Assembly (NCBI RefSeq): GCF_008831285.2
Contig: NC_045149.1
Location: forward strand, 2,468,500-2,532,499
Reading direction: 5' to 3'
Length of the DNA stretch: 64,000 nucleotides
Source: Nymphaea colorata
Lineage: Eukaryota > Streptophyta > Magnoliopsida > Nymphaeales > Nymphaeaceae
In this document: in pieces, positions 22,290-33,619 of the stretch
Position numbering within the stretch: the first letter of the stretch is position 1
How the letters are laid out: each line of letters begins with the position of its first letter
Position numbers and translations under genes: made by a program
Notes under the pieces: model-generated
What the model saw: only the letters and a program-made list of their open reading frames with translations
Told to the model about the DNA's origin: nothing
Databases searched by the model: none

Positions 22290-24060
22290 TTGCTCTTGGA
22301 CGGTGTTGATATCATGGCAGCCCTTCCTCCTCCTCCACCTTTGCAACCACCGCCGGGGACTTGGGTTGGGGGACCCAGTCTTTGTGGTATCAGGTTGGGT
22401 AACCCCCTCCCCCTTAATCGCTTACTTTGTCGTGCCGCAGTCAGTCTTCTTTGCTCGCCTGAGGGTGTCCATCAGGCTGTGACGTCGTCTTTCAATTGGC
22501 AGTTTACCATCTTCAATTGTGTCTTCATCGGCTCACTTCAGCTGCAAAATGCTCGTACCCTCCTCCTGGCATTCTTCCCCCCCGCGCGGTCCTGCTTTCT
22601 CCTTTTGCAAGTGGGTGATTGTTCCTTGCGACCGAGGCTCCCCAAGGTCGTCTCTGTTGGTAGGCCGGCCCCCTCGCCTTGGTGTGTCCCCTCCTCTCGG
22701 CGTGCTTCCAGGCTTCGTCATCTTCTTCGGTCTGTCGCTTCTATACGCGTCAGATGGGGCCAGTGGTGGTGTCAGAGGTGTGCTTCCTTGAACGGCCGTC
22801 GAGCCGTCACATGTTTCCGTTGTCGTTTTCCTGCTTGTCGGAATGATCGTCGTCTTTTTGGTCAGCGGCATAGTTTTGCAGCGGTTGCTTCTTCCTTTTG
22901 GGCCCAGGTTCCTCTGCCAGCTGTACCTCAGTCGCTTTTTTCGGATGCTAGCGCTATTTTCTTTGGCTCTATCAGACTTCCTTGGCCTGGGCCTGCTTGT
23001 CCTGGTACACGGGGTCCGCATTTCTCAGTAGAGGTCCCGCAGATCCTCAGCCCAAGTGGTCTGCCACATCAATGCTTTTCGATGGCCAAGCTCTTGCCTT
23101 CACAGCTCCCACCCTTGCTTCCCTCACTGCGGAAGCCAGCCTCACCTTCGAGTTGGAGTCCCGCCTGCTCTTTGTCGCGCTCCCCTGAGGTACCTTGCTT
23201 GCCCCTTCCTTTTTCAGCTTCGCCAGTTGGGGTCTCACGTGTGTCTGCCTCGGGATGCCTCGACCCGATGTTTTCTGCTGCTCAATCTCACCTTGGCGAC
23301 GTTCGGTCCTCTGCACTGTCACTGTCGGCTGCCCACCCGTTAGCAGGAGTTTGCCCCCTTGAGGTCGCTGTTGTTGCTTGCTCTTGTTCGACTGAGGCCT
23401 CCGCTGTCTTGACCTCTGACGTCTTGTCACCCCAGTCAGCCCACCTCCTTCTGTTGCTTGTTCCTTGATCCTTACATTTGTTACTGGCCCCCCTCTACCA
23501 CTCAGGACCTCCTCCTTTGCCCATCTGCTATGTATTTCTTTTGTTTCTTTTGATAGTAGCTTTACCACCAACTTGTCTTCCCTGTATTTATTGCTCCCTC
23601 GGCTCAGTCGCGGCTCTCCCGTCTGCTTACCCCTCCCACCTGTTAGCCCTGCCCTCCACCACATCCCTTCTGTTGACACTTTTTCCCCCGCCTTGCGGTC
23701 TGATTCTGTATCCACCACTGCCGTGCCCCCCTCGACCTCCCCTCTTTCTCCTGCTCAGTTGCCTGGTACCACCTCTAGACCTGTTGTTTGTCCATCCCTA
23801 CCCGATAGGTTGCCACTTGTTGCCCCTTGTTGGATGCTGAGCTTGGCATCTTTCTTCCAGATGCTTGCCGCTCTTCAGGTCTCTCTTCCGCTGGAGCAAC
23901 TTGAGTTGTTGCGCTCTTCTTTTGTTGTCGTTGTTGCACCGGTCTCTCACCCCAGCCTTGCCAGGTTGCGGCGGGAATTGCGTAGGATTGGGGCTTTTGC
24001 AGCTTCTGTCCTTCCTCCCGGTACGTCTAGGACGGTCAAGCATGCGTCGCATCACATGGT
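22290..24060 (+). pseudogene. LINE ORF1 (gag-like) region, broken
   Basis: Proline/serine/leucine-rich readings in alternating + frames fill this interval, the longest being 22290-23468 (392 codons) and 23465-24070. A Cys-rich stretch near 22790-22835 (TCFRCRFPACRNDR) may be the remains of the CCHC zinc knuckle usual in plant L1 ORF1 proteins, with the third and fourth ligands out of register. The length, about 1.7 kb ahead of the endonuclease, fits ORF1. No single frame spans it. Confidence 0.45.
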
Positions 24061-24066
24061 TTCCCC

Positions 24067-24780
24067 ATGAGGGTAGCTTGTTGGAATGTGCGGGGCCTGA
24101 GTGCTCGTTATCGACGTAGATATCTATCTTCTTGGGTCCGTTAGCATGGACCTTCAGTGCTTATCGTGGTTGAGACCAAGTTGTCTGTCATCTCTCATGC
24201 TTGTGTTCGTACTTTGTTGCGTCAACCGTCCTTCGGGTTCCTACCAGCTAATGGTGTCGCTGGCGGCATCCTGCTGGCTTGGTCTCCACCTCTTACGGGG
24301 GTTATTGTGCATGTTGGTAGATACTCTATCTCGGCTTCTCTGTGTGGCCTTTGGCCCAATGGCCCGGTCTTAGTTACGGCGATCTATGGTCCTTGCATTG
24401 GGGCTTTGCGTGACCAGCTGTGGGCTGAACTGCATCATGTTTGTCAGCTTGCTGCCTCGCCTTGGCTGTTGGCAGGAGACTTCAATTGTTTGCTTAGCCC
24501 TGCTGACTCGTCCTCCCCTATCACTTCGGGTCCCTCTATGTTTGTTTTTCGATCGTTTGTTGATGAGTTCGGTCTTTTTGACATGTCTCTGAATAATAGT
24601 AAGTTTACTTGGTCCAACAATAGGAACCCTCCTATTCTTCGTAGGTTGGACCGTATCTTTCTCTCGCCTGAGTTGTTCTCTGCTTTTCCTTCGTCCTCCT
24701 TAGTTCTTGGACCGAGGCACTTGTCTGACCATGCTCCGTTGCTCCTTTTCCTTTTTCGGGGTAGGGCTAGTACCGGGCGC
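24067..24780 (+). pseudogene. LINE ORF2 endonuclease domain
   Basis: Starting at ATG 24067 the frame reads MRVACWNVRGLSARYRRRYL, then a TAG at 24142-24144, then VVETKLSVISHACV, VTAIYGP, LLAGDFNCLL (near 24465), FTWSNNR, LRRLDRIFLS and LGPRHLSDHAPLLL (near 24720). These are the ordered blocks of the APE-like endonuclease: Asn in WNVRG, the catalytic Glu in ETK, Asp-Asn in GDFN, and Asp-His in SDH. All key residues survive; one premature TAG sits between the Asn and Glu blocks. Confidence 0.85.
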
Positions 24781-25149
24781 GTCATGTTCCGTTTTGAGCT
24801 TTGGTGGCTCCGAGATGAATCTTTTGTGGTTGTCGTCCTTAATTGGTGGGCTTGCACCGTCATTGGTAGGTGGGCCGCTTTCAAGCTCTCGCGGAAGTTG
24901 CACTCCATCAGGAAGGAGGTCTTCGCTTGGAAGCATATTTTCTGGAGCGTCAAATTTTTTGAGGTGTTCGTTTGGGATGAGGAGATCATGTCCCTACAGT
25001 CTTCCGACAATATTTCTGCGGACCAATCCTCTCGTCTCCTTTGTCTTCAGTGTCTTGCCTAAGAGTGGCAGATTAGGGAGTCCATCCACTGGCAGCAGCA
25101 TTCTAGGCTGGGTTGGCTTGCGTACGGAGACCAGAATTCTAGATTCTTT

Positions 25150-26545
25150 TACTTGGCTGCCTCTCAAAGGCGCCGTCAGATGTTGCTCCAGTCCATGGTT
25201 ATCAGGCACATAGTTTTTCTTGGAGATGACATTCTCCTAGCTTTGACCGCTCATTTTCGGGATTTCTACTCTAAGCCTCTTCGCTTTCGTGCCTCGCTGC
25301 CGGATTTTCACCTCTCCTCCCTCTCTGTCTCATGTGCGATTTCTCTGGAGCGGCCCTTCCTGCACCAAGAGATCAAGAACGCTGTTTGGGCCCTTGGCTC
25401 TGGTAAGGCACCCGACATCGATGGTTTTCCTATCGAATTTTTTTGTACCTTTTAGGATGCCTGTAGCGCTGATGTGTTTGCTTTTTGTGATGAGTTTGCA
25501 TCCAGTTCCATATTCCTTAAGGAGTTTAACCAAGCTATCTATGTCTTAGTGCCTAAGCGCCCTAATCCTATGGATGTCACCCACTTCCGCCCGATCTCCA
25601 TTTTAGGCACGCCTTACAAGATTATTGCTAAGCTGCTCTCTTTGCAGCTTGCGCCGGTCATGCCTTCTATTATTAACCCCTTATAGGTTGCTTTTATCAA
25701 GGGTCGGCGTTTGCAGGACGTTGTTGTCCTGGCTAATGAGGTTGTTCACTCCCTTTACTGTCTACGACTTCCTTCCTTCATCCTTAAATTGAACATATTT
25801 AAGGCCTTTGACTCGGTTAGTTGGGAGTTCCTTTCTGACCTCCTTATCCGTCTTGCTTGCTTTTGGTCCGTCGTTTAGAGAGTGGATCCTTTCGTTTGTC
25901 ACTGGGGCCTAGCTTGCGGTCTCCTTCAATAGAAAGTGTGGCGATTTCTTCTGTCTCGGGCGTGGCCTCCGTCAGGGTTGTCCGTTATCGCCATTGCTTT
26001 TCAACTTGGTCGCTGAGAGTTTTTCTGCTCTATTTCATCACGCAACGGTCGTTGTCTTTCTCATGCCGCACTCGCTCCTCCACCTACAGACCTTCTCCAC
26101 TCTTCAGTATGTTGATGACTTTCTCTTGTTCGGCAATGCTTCCCACCAAGAGATTGTGAGAACTTGGCTCATCCTTCTGGTTTTTGAGCTTATCTCAGGT
26201 CTTTCTATCAATTTCACTAAATGTCTCCTTTCTGTCATTCACACGGATTTGGCCACGGTACTTCTCGCTGAAGCATGCTTTGGGTGTAAGGCCGTTGGCC
26301 TGCCCATGGACTACTTAGGGCTTTAGATTACGTTGTCACCTCCTGCACCCTCCTTTTGGAATGAAGTGGAGCATAAACTTATTGATCGCCTTCAATGTTG
26401 GCAGAAAAAACTGCTTTCTCTCCTAGGCCGTATTACTCTTGCGAGGCATTGTCTCGCGTCTGTCCCTCTCTATGCTTTGGCTATCTATCGGCCTCTTGTG
26501 GCTGTCTTAAATAGGTTTGATAAGATTATTCGTAAGTTTATCTGA
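25150..26545 (+). pseudogene. LINE ORF2 reverse transcriptase domain
   Basis: In the same frame as the endonuclease, after a TAA at about 25060, come the blocks AVWALGSGKAPDIDGFPIEF, VLVPKRPNPMDVTHFRPISI, then a TAG at 25684-25686 exactly where the motif Q-x-AFIKGR should start (the text continues VAFIKGR), and FKAFDSVSWEFL (near 25800; first catalytic Asp). A frame change follows before 25994; the new frame gives LLFNLVAESF and LQYVDDFLLFG (near 26105), the catalytic Y-x-D-D box, and later ITLARHCLASVPLYAL. Further TAG stops lie at 25453-25455 and 26324-26326. Confidence 0.85.
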
Positions 26546-26999
26546 AATGGGTTTCGGCCTTCGGATCGCCTTGCGCATTGGGGGTGCTGGGGTTACCAAC
26601 CTTAGTTGGACATGCGAGTCCTCTCTGTGTTCTTGGTGGTGGCGTCTGGCAACTGAATATTCTCTCATCACCCAATTCATTTGTTCCAAATTCGACCTGC
26701 CTTCCCTTAGTGTTTGGAATTGTTCTATCTCTCACCCCTCTCCCTCTCACTTTTTGAAAGACATGCTTTCTGCACTTCCTCTTTTCCTCCGCCTTGCTGA
26801 CCTCTCATCGTCCACATCCTCATCCTGGCCTCTCTCACCTACCTGTGAGTTCACTTTTTCTTCTTGCTACCTGGCCTCCTTTGGTCCTTCAGTTGCGTCG
26901 CTCCCACCCCGATCCCTTTGGTCCCAACCAGAGTTTAAGAGGCGTTACCCAAGGCACCTTCGGCGATGGTATGGCCAGAACAGTCCCTAGCTCTACAGC

Positions 27000-27591
27000 A
27001 ACTGTGTAGCCACTTTTGGGCCAACATCCGGCACCAATCGGTGATGCCTACGTGGCCCAAGCCCTTCCCGAGGTCCCTTTCCAGTTCAAATTAGGCCTGA
27101 GCGATCTGAGCGCATTTCGAAGGGTTTGATCTGCGCACAATCCAGTTGAAGCAACTCATACTGAACTTGATTTACCACACCTAGCTGAACCACAAAGTTT
27201 ACTGGGCCTGTATCACCTTGGCCTGAGCAATGCCCAGCCCCGCGGGAAGGATTTGGGCCTAGTTGGAACGCCTACATCCTGCTTTTGTTCCAAAGCACTG
27301 AGCCTAATCCAACTGATCTAGGCCTACTAACAGACCAACCGAAGGGACTCAAACCGAGCCTGAACACAAGTACTCACCTGCAATCCGAATGGCTTGCACC
27401 TAAACAGCCCATGTGTAAACCAAGTCCAGCTCAGTGGGAGAATTCTAAGACTGACTGGACTCATCGCAACTAGCTTGGCCTATCCCAAACTCAAGGCGGA
27501 CTAGGCGCAGGTTCAGCATTCATTTTGGGTGAATCGACTTCACCCAACCTGAATAAGCAGTTGACTCATATGCTTGAGCTCCGCGTGATCC
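27000..27591. other. Unassigned stretch between LINE and hAT element
   Basis: Moderately GC-rich, repeats words such as GGCCTGAGC and AACTGATC/TTGATTTACC. No open frame of note and no family recognised. It could be further LINE 3' sequence or an older repeat into which the hAT element inserted. Confidence 0.35.
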
Positions 27592-27604
27592 ATGGCACCT
27601 AGGA

Positions 27605-27935
27605 TGTCAATGGATCGGATATCCGTTCGAATTGCTTGTAAAAAATTGGGTATGGTAAGCAATTTAACATCCGGTTGAGAAAATCGGATCGGATTCAGAT
27701 TTAAGAAATAACATCCAATCGGATACGGATACGAATCCAGATTTGGTTTTAAATAAAATATTCAATCGGATACTAACTATCTTAACAACTATATCTGAAT
27801 CCAAACTATAACCTGATATCTGAATCTGAACTATAACCTGATATCTGAATCCTAACCATGAGTTGATATCCAAATCTGAATTGTAACTTGATATCCAAAT
27901 CCGAAGACTAATATCCGAATCTGAACCACTCGAGT
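27605..27935. repeat. Left subterminal repeat array of the hAT element
   Basis: Degenerate copies of ATATCTGAATC(C/T)xAACTATAACCTG, about five in 170 bp, preceded by GGATCGGAT clusters. The reverse complement (GGATTCAGATAT...) dominates the right end at 38260-38640, so the two arrays are inverted relative to each other. In hAT elements such arrays bind the transposase. Confidence 0.6.
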
Positions 27936-28153
27936 TGGTTGGCAAAAGGTTTAGCCAAACACGAGATGAATATAAATTTTATATGAAGGTATAATCTGAC
28001 TAAGAACTAACAACTTGCATGAAGCTGCATATAATAATAGTCCTATGATTACTATATACAACATTTAACTTAAAATATTTAAAATTATATCATATAAAAC
28101 TAATTATTTAATATTTTGTATAATTAAACATTTTTTTTGTAATCAAACAAACT

Positions 28154-28158
28154 ATTAT
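28154..28158. repeat. Target-site duplication ATTAT, left copy
   Basis: ATTAT directly before the TGTCACACCC start of the solo LTR; the same five bases follow its end at 31265-31269. Confidence 0.8.
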
Positions 28159-31100
28159 TGTCACACCCGAACCCTTTTGACTCTCAAATAGTTTTTTTTG
28201 TTAAAACACAAAACGTTGAGGTGCGACGACACAACGATTCAAAAGGAAATGATTCATGCAATTCAAAACAATGAGACAACTTTTCATTATATAATCAATT
28301 TCATTCATACAAAATTACATCATATTTCTCAATAACACATATGACAAAAATGTCTTAAGACCATGACATTGATGTTTAACAAAAACAAGACATCAAAAGA
28401 CTTAAACATGACGCGTCGGCACTACAATGGACCCAAAACTTCCCCAATAGGATATGAGTAGAGTCATCTGATCAACTTGCTGCCTTGAGTCCGCCAAAAC
28501 CTGAAATATAAAGACAACTGAAGGCTTCGCCTACGTAGTATGGCAACAAGACAGAAAAATCCTAACCCTCAAAGGTAAGGGCTCAAATGTGGAATATAAC
28601 AATTTCGAAAACAAGTCACTATCGTGTCGTGATAGGGCATAGAGTCACACGACTTGTCAAGAAGGTCCTTCACATATAACACGACATGCAAATGCCACTC
28701 AATGGCCACACTCGACATATTTCATAATCGCATTGCATATTCACTTCATTCACATTCACATTCTTTTCATTTACATTAGTTTTAGTGAATTGACCGTTTC
28801 TATGGGTGCAAACACATGTACATACACACCACAGGCGGCCTACAGCGAGGAGACAACCCCCGTGGTGGCCCAAAACAATATGGATCCATTTACGCTGTAG
28901 CGGAAGAACACTCGTCCATGAATGTGTGGATTCCAATTAGAGATACTCAGTCTTCCCTATGACACCCAGTTTGGGAAGGCGGGAGCCCAACGCTCCAAGC
29001 ACATCACACAAAGGTACCCTAGGGCCTTGCATTGCCTACGCTCCGAGCAGTCGAGACTAGTGGCAAAGGCGGGACATCTCTCAAACACATTTCCACAACC
29101 CACTGGCCTCTCATTTCTTATTTTTTCTTACTTATCATTATGGAAACACATTCACAAAATGACCGGCTAGCTCATGAGATTGGTTTACTCCACGAATGCA
29201 CCCATGCCTCCACACGAGGGCTACACATATAATTAATATTCTTATCTAGCCGTCAAAACATTACGGGTACAAGTACCCTTCAATTTCATTCAATTGCATT
29301 ATTGCCAACGGCAATGTACATGCAACATACCACAACATACACATTAATTAAATACATAAATAACATTTTTCAAAACTTAGCCAAACCACAGAGAGTAGTC
29401 CTATGCAGTTATCATTCTAGGATGTTTTATAATGCACAATCGGGGTCGAGGAGATACTCGACTCGATGCCCCACCTCATCTGTCCTAAGCAGTTATCAAT
29501 TCTAGCATGCACAAACAATTGCGTAGTAATTTTCAAAACAAAACTTATCACATAAGCATTCAATTCTCATGTATACAATCATTCAATCACATCACAATCA
29601 CAAAATCCAACGATCCTGGAAACACACATTCAAAAGTTGGCCAAAGGCATGGATTTGCCTGGAATGACGTCATACATGTCGCACGTCGCCAAAAATTTCC
29701 TAAAATGCCTCAAGCTTCACGTCTTGTTGCCCAAGGTCTACTGGACGTGCCTGGTGTACATGCAAACACAATCAAATGATAAGTTCTCTACTCGCTTTGC
29801 TTTACAATTTACACATGAAAGATAATCATTAGGCATGTCATCGCCTCAGGAGGGTGTCGACGGGTAGTATCGACCCACAAAGCCCTCCAATAGACCTCTA
29901 CCTAACTCTTTGAGGTTGTCACCAAAATGGTTTAAACTCCGCACTTTCGATTTGAACAAATCCCTAATCCATTTCTCTCTTGCTTTCTTAGTTGAAGCGT
30001 CTGTCCCGAAATTAAGATTCCCAACATACGAAGTATATGCACATCAATAGAAGCATGTCTCCTGAGCTCGTTAAAACGGTTTTAAACATTCTCTACATCA
30101 TCAAAATCTCTATCATGTTTCCAAATCGCTTCGAAAAATAGCAACATCGTTAATATGCATTCCAAATCATCGAATCATGAGTTTAGCATGCTCAAATAAT
30201 AATTATACATGCACCAACAGTAACTTTTAAATAATTTAAGCTCGATTAGGCCTCGCTCACCCTAATCTTAACATCCAAACTGCTACAATGTTCCCGACAG
30301 CCACCTCAAATGTTCGATTGATCCTCAAACAGCTAAAATTAATTGTTGTTGTCACCTCTCAAGCCTTCAACTCGCTGGTATGAAGGGAATGATGTGTCCC
30401 CAAGCTGCAATCCAATCCAACAGCTACAAAATAGTCAAAATCAACAAAAATGGATTTGAAAAGAGGGGTCTGTCATTAGAAGGAGACCCACGGTAGCTGT
30501 GTTTTGGGGGGGGGGGGGGCTAGCGCAAGGGAGAATGCGAATAGAGAGAAGGGAGAAGGTTAAGTAGGAGGGAGTGGTTGTAGACAGATGGGGAAGTTGA
30601 GCAGAGTGATTTCGGGTAGAGGGGGGAGGCAGACAGGGAGGGGGAGAGAGCGTGGGAGTGGCGAAGGAGCGGGGTAGCACGGGAGAGAGAGGAGGAAACA
30701 GAAGAGACAGAGAGAGAGCGCTAGCGGAGAGAGCATGGGCAGAGAGACAGACAGAAAAGGGAGTATGCGGACAGAGGGACACTACAAAGGAGTGAGACGG
30801 TGTGGGAGAGAGGGAGTGCAGACCGAGAGAGTTTAGGAAGAGGGGAGAGCGTAGACTGAGAGTGGGCACTTGACAGAGAAATCGGGACTGAGAGAGAGTG
30901 CAAGGTGCAATGAACAGCGAGTAAGAAGAAGAAGAAGAAAAAGAGACAGAGGGTGGACGAATAGAACAGCGAGAGAGGGTGGAGGAGAAGGAGGAAGAAA
31001 GAAGAAGGAAGAGGCAGAGAGAGAGACCGGCGTTGTCACCTGTGACCACCACCATCGCCACAAACCTTCGTTGACGTTGCTCAATCCCCCATCTTCAACA

Positions 31101-31264
31101 ACTCTATGTCGGTTGCTCACCTACGGCAAGAGAAGTGACGAGGAGGTAGACCGAGAGCAAAACGAGGGGAAAAAGGGGTCGACGTCGGGCTCCTTCACGT
31201 ATGGGGCTCGGGTCCAGGTCTGGACCCGCTCTGACCTGACCTGCCCAAATTAAGTAACGTTACA
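28159..31264. mobile_element. Solo LTR, 3.1 kb, probably Tekay/Del-like Ty3 element
   Basis: Starts TGTCACACCCGAACCC and ends AACGTTACA, so the tips TGTCAC and GTTACA are near-perfect inverted repeats with TG...CA ends. It is bracketed by identical ATTAT. I found no second LTR copy, primer binding site, or gag/pol text inside, which points to a solo LTR left by recombination between two LTRs. A 3-kb LTR starting TGTCACACC suits the Tekay/Del lineage. The right part (30490-31060) is purine-rich with a G run near 30508-30520; the frames there on both strands are by-products of that bias. Confidence 0.75.
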
Positions 31265-32660
31265 ATTATAGTTGAAGCATCAACTAAGCAAGATATCTTA
31301 AATAATTTATTTATTTAATTAAAAATAATAAAAAAACTTCAATCAAGAAAATTTATTAAAATGGGAATTTTTAAAAATATGAAAAGACACTTTTAGAGCT
31401 ATAAAGTTTTTAATGGACCGTTACCTCAAATTGGTTATAAGAATAGCAATATTATATATTTAAAAAATAGTAGGGTTAAAAAAATATTGGCATGTATGCC
31501 ACGTATGAAAAAAAAAGTTGATAGAAAAAAATAGACTTTTTAAAAAGACCAACTTAAAAAAAATATGTTTTATAATAAATAGAAATTTTAAACGCATTGT
31601 GATATTCATTTTAAGTTAAAAGCATCTTCACTGTGCATAATCTCAAATAAATATATTTAATATGAAAGTAAATGTTGAACTCATAAAAAAGTTTATTTAT
31701 CAAACTATCAATTTACTTATTTAATCAATCAATTAAACTATTTTGTATAATCATATAATTCATTCAAAAGTCATGATATATAACATATAATTCAGAATTT
31801 TGAAAAAAAAAACCTTTAACAAGTAGGAAAACAACAAATTGATCAATTTAATACATTATCTTATATATCATTGGATTACATATACAATTTTATGTAAAGA
31901 AAAACAACTATTGTAATATAGGTAAGTTGACTAACAAATTATTTAATATATCATTGAACAATCTTTTTACGAATGTAACACAAATCATTTCAATTAACTC
32001 AATGAAATGAGAAAAAATCATTAAATAATGTCTTTTTAATGAAAAATAATATGGGCCACCTGATTTAATAATTCAGAACAAGTGATCATCATGAAATAAT
32101 AGCTTACTCAATTCAAATATGGTACTAGTTAAAAATAAATCAATCAATGTTCAATATGCACAATTATTATGAAAAAAATATGAAAGTCAAATATAGTAGT
32201 AAAAAAAAAGAAAATTGATCAATATAAAGCAATTTATAGTCAAATTCACTAAAAAAATAGTTATTATTGGACAACTATTGAATCAATGAATGGGTAGGTG
32301 CAGACTCTTAGGTGTTTGACTCATTAAGAATGATCTTCACTATTGATTTGGCCCATAAAAATAAAGGAAAAAATAAAATAAAGTATTTTAGTCATTTACT
32401 ATTAATTGACATGCTTCTATCATTCATTTTTCTCAATTATCAACCTTGACAAAATCAACTCTGTGTCCCAACTGGTGAGATAAAACTCAAAATATCATTT
32501 ATAATGAGTATAACACCTCATAAGAAGCTGTTTTGGAAGAATTGGATATGCGAAAAAATAGTTTTTAATTAGTTTTTAATAATTAGTTCATATGTTTAGA
32601 TAACACACTTAAACTCATTTCTTTAAATACATAGAGGTAGGGGTTGATTAATGAATTTTT

Positions 32661-32843
32661 TGTTGCAAGAGTCAAACTATAGTTTTAAAATTTTAAGTAA
32701 AGCGAAAACATAATTTTTTTTATATACGATAAACTTACCAATTATTTTGTTGCAAGAGTCAAACTATAATTTTAAAATTTTAAGTGAAGCTAAAACATAA
32801 ATTTTTTATTTTTTTTATATAGGATAAACTTACCAATTGTTTT
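32661..32843. repeat. Tandem duplication, 87-96 bp unit
   Basis: Two adjacent copies (32661-32747 and 32748-32843) run from TGTTGCAAGAGTCAAACTAT to AAACTTACCAATT, the second a little longer through extra T and A. Non-coding. Confidence 0.8.
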
Positions 32844-33158
32844 GAAAGTACAACTATTGAGCTATAAATTTGTAAGATGAAATTAAATAATGACTAAATT
32901 TGTCAACTAGCTTTAGGTTGGACATGAAATTGAAATTAGAAACCATGGTCTTTCCCTTTACGACCGATTGGATTTGACTTGATTTAAAATGGAAATAGAA
33001 GCTTCCCGCCAATTTTTTTTTGCTTCTAAAAAAAATTATTTTATGGCTGTTAAGATTATTGGCCGTTTCATTTGGATGTCTGTCTGTCGTTTCTTCTTCC
33101 CTACACCACCCAACAACAAAAACAACAACAAAAAAAACCTCTCAACCTCCGTAGTGTT

Positions 33159-33600
33159 CTTTCCCTGCACCGCGTGAAGAAGAAATGCAGACTTCCATTG
33201 CTGTTCTTTTGCACGGCGCTGTCACCACCAGCGACCATTCACCGTGATGTTGCTCAAACAGTATCTCCAGCGTGTTGCGGTTCCAACGGACCTAAGCTCG
33301 ACCAGAATTGAGGTCTGAGCCGGTCGGAATCAACCAAACCCCAGCCGCCTGTATGTTGTCTCCGTAACGTGCTTCCCCTGTTCGTGTGAAGGTGCAGACC
33401 TCTACCGCCGTTGTTCATCTGCACGGTGTTGTTACCATCGATGACCATTCACCCAGAAATTGCTCAGGTCACATTCTCGAGGTGTTGCACTTCCAATCGA
33501 CCCGAGCTCGACCGGTGTGATGGTTGGTGTCGGCCGGAATCACGAGATTCCTGTCCGCCAGTTTGTTGTTCCGTAGGGGCCCTTCCCCTGCTGTTCCTGA
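33159..33600 (+). repeat. Tandemly duplicated GC-rich leader-like segment
   Basis: Two units of about 212 bp begin with TTCCC(C)TG at 33159 and 33372; a third start lies at 33583. Each has, in order, a TGCAGAC block, a TGCACGG block, a GACCATTCACC block, a GTGTTGC block, an AGCTCGACC block and a CGGxCGGAATCA block. It is GC-rich in an AT-rich setting, is followed by T-rich intron-like sequence (33740-34200), and lies upstream of the transposase exons, so it may be the duplicated promoter or first exon of the hAT element. No intact frame runs through it. Confidence 0.65.
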
Positions 33601-33619
33601 GGCGCCCTTCTCATTGATT

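Larger units (their letters stand above)
22140..26990 (+). mobile_element. L1-type LINE, near full length, decayed
   Basis: A GC- and pyrimidine-rich block on + holding, in order, a gag-like ORF1 region (22140-24060), an endonuclease (24067-24770) and a reverse transcriptase (about 25340-26540). It stands out against the AT-rich flanks. ORF1 and ORF2 are broken by stops and at least one frame change in the polymerase. I found no poly-A tail or target duplication, so the 3' limit near 26990 is an estimate. Autonomous L1 elements copy themselves from RNA at a nicked chromosomal site; this one can no longer do so. Confidence 0.8.

Noticed and set aside
23047-23718. 223-codon frame on the - strand of the LINE
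   Set aside because: It is the complement of the pyrimidine-rich ORF1 region, rich in Arg/Gly/Lys/Gln for that reason, and has no recognisable domain.
30441-31253. Overlapping long open frames on both strands (206, 127 and 95 codons)
   Set aside because: They lie in a purine/pyrimidine-biased part of the solo LTR; bias alone removes stops, the peptides are Ser/Leu/Pro or Arg/Glu strings, and no domain is visible.
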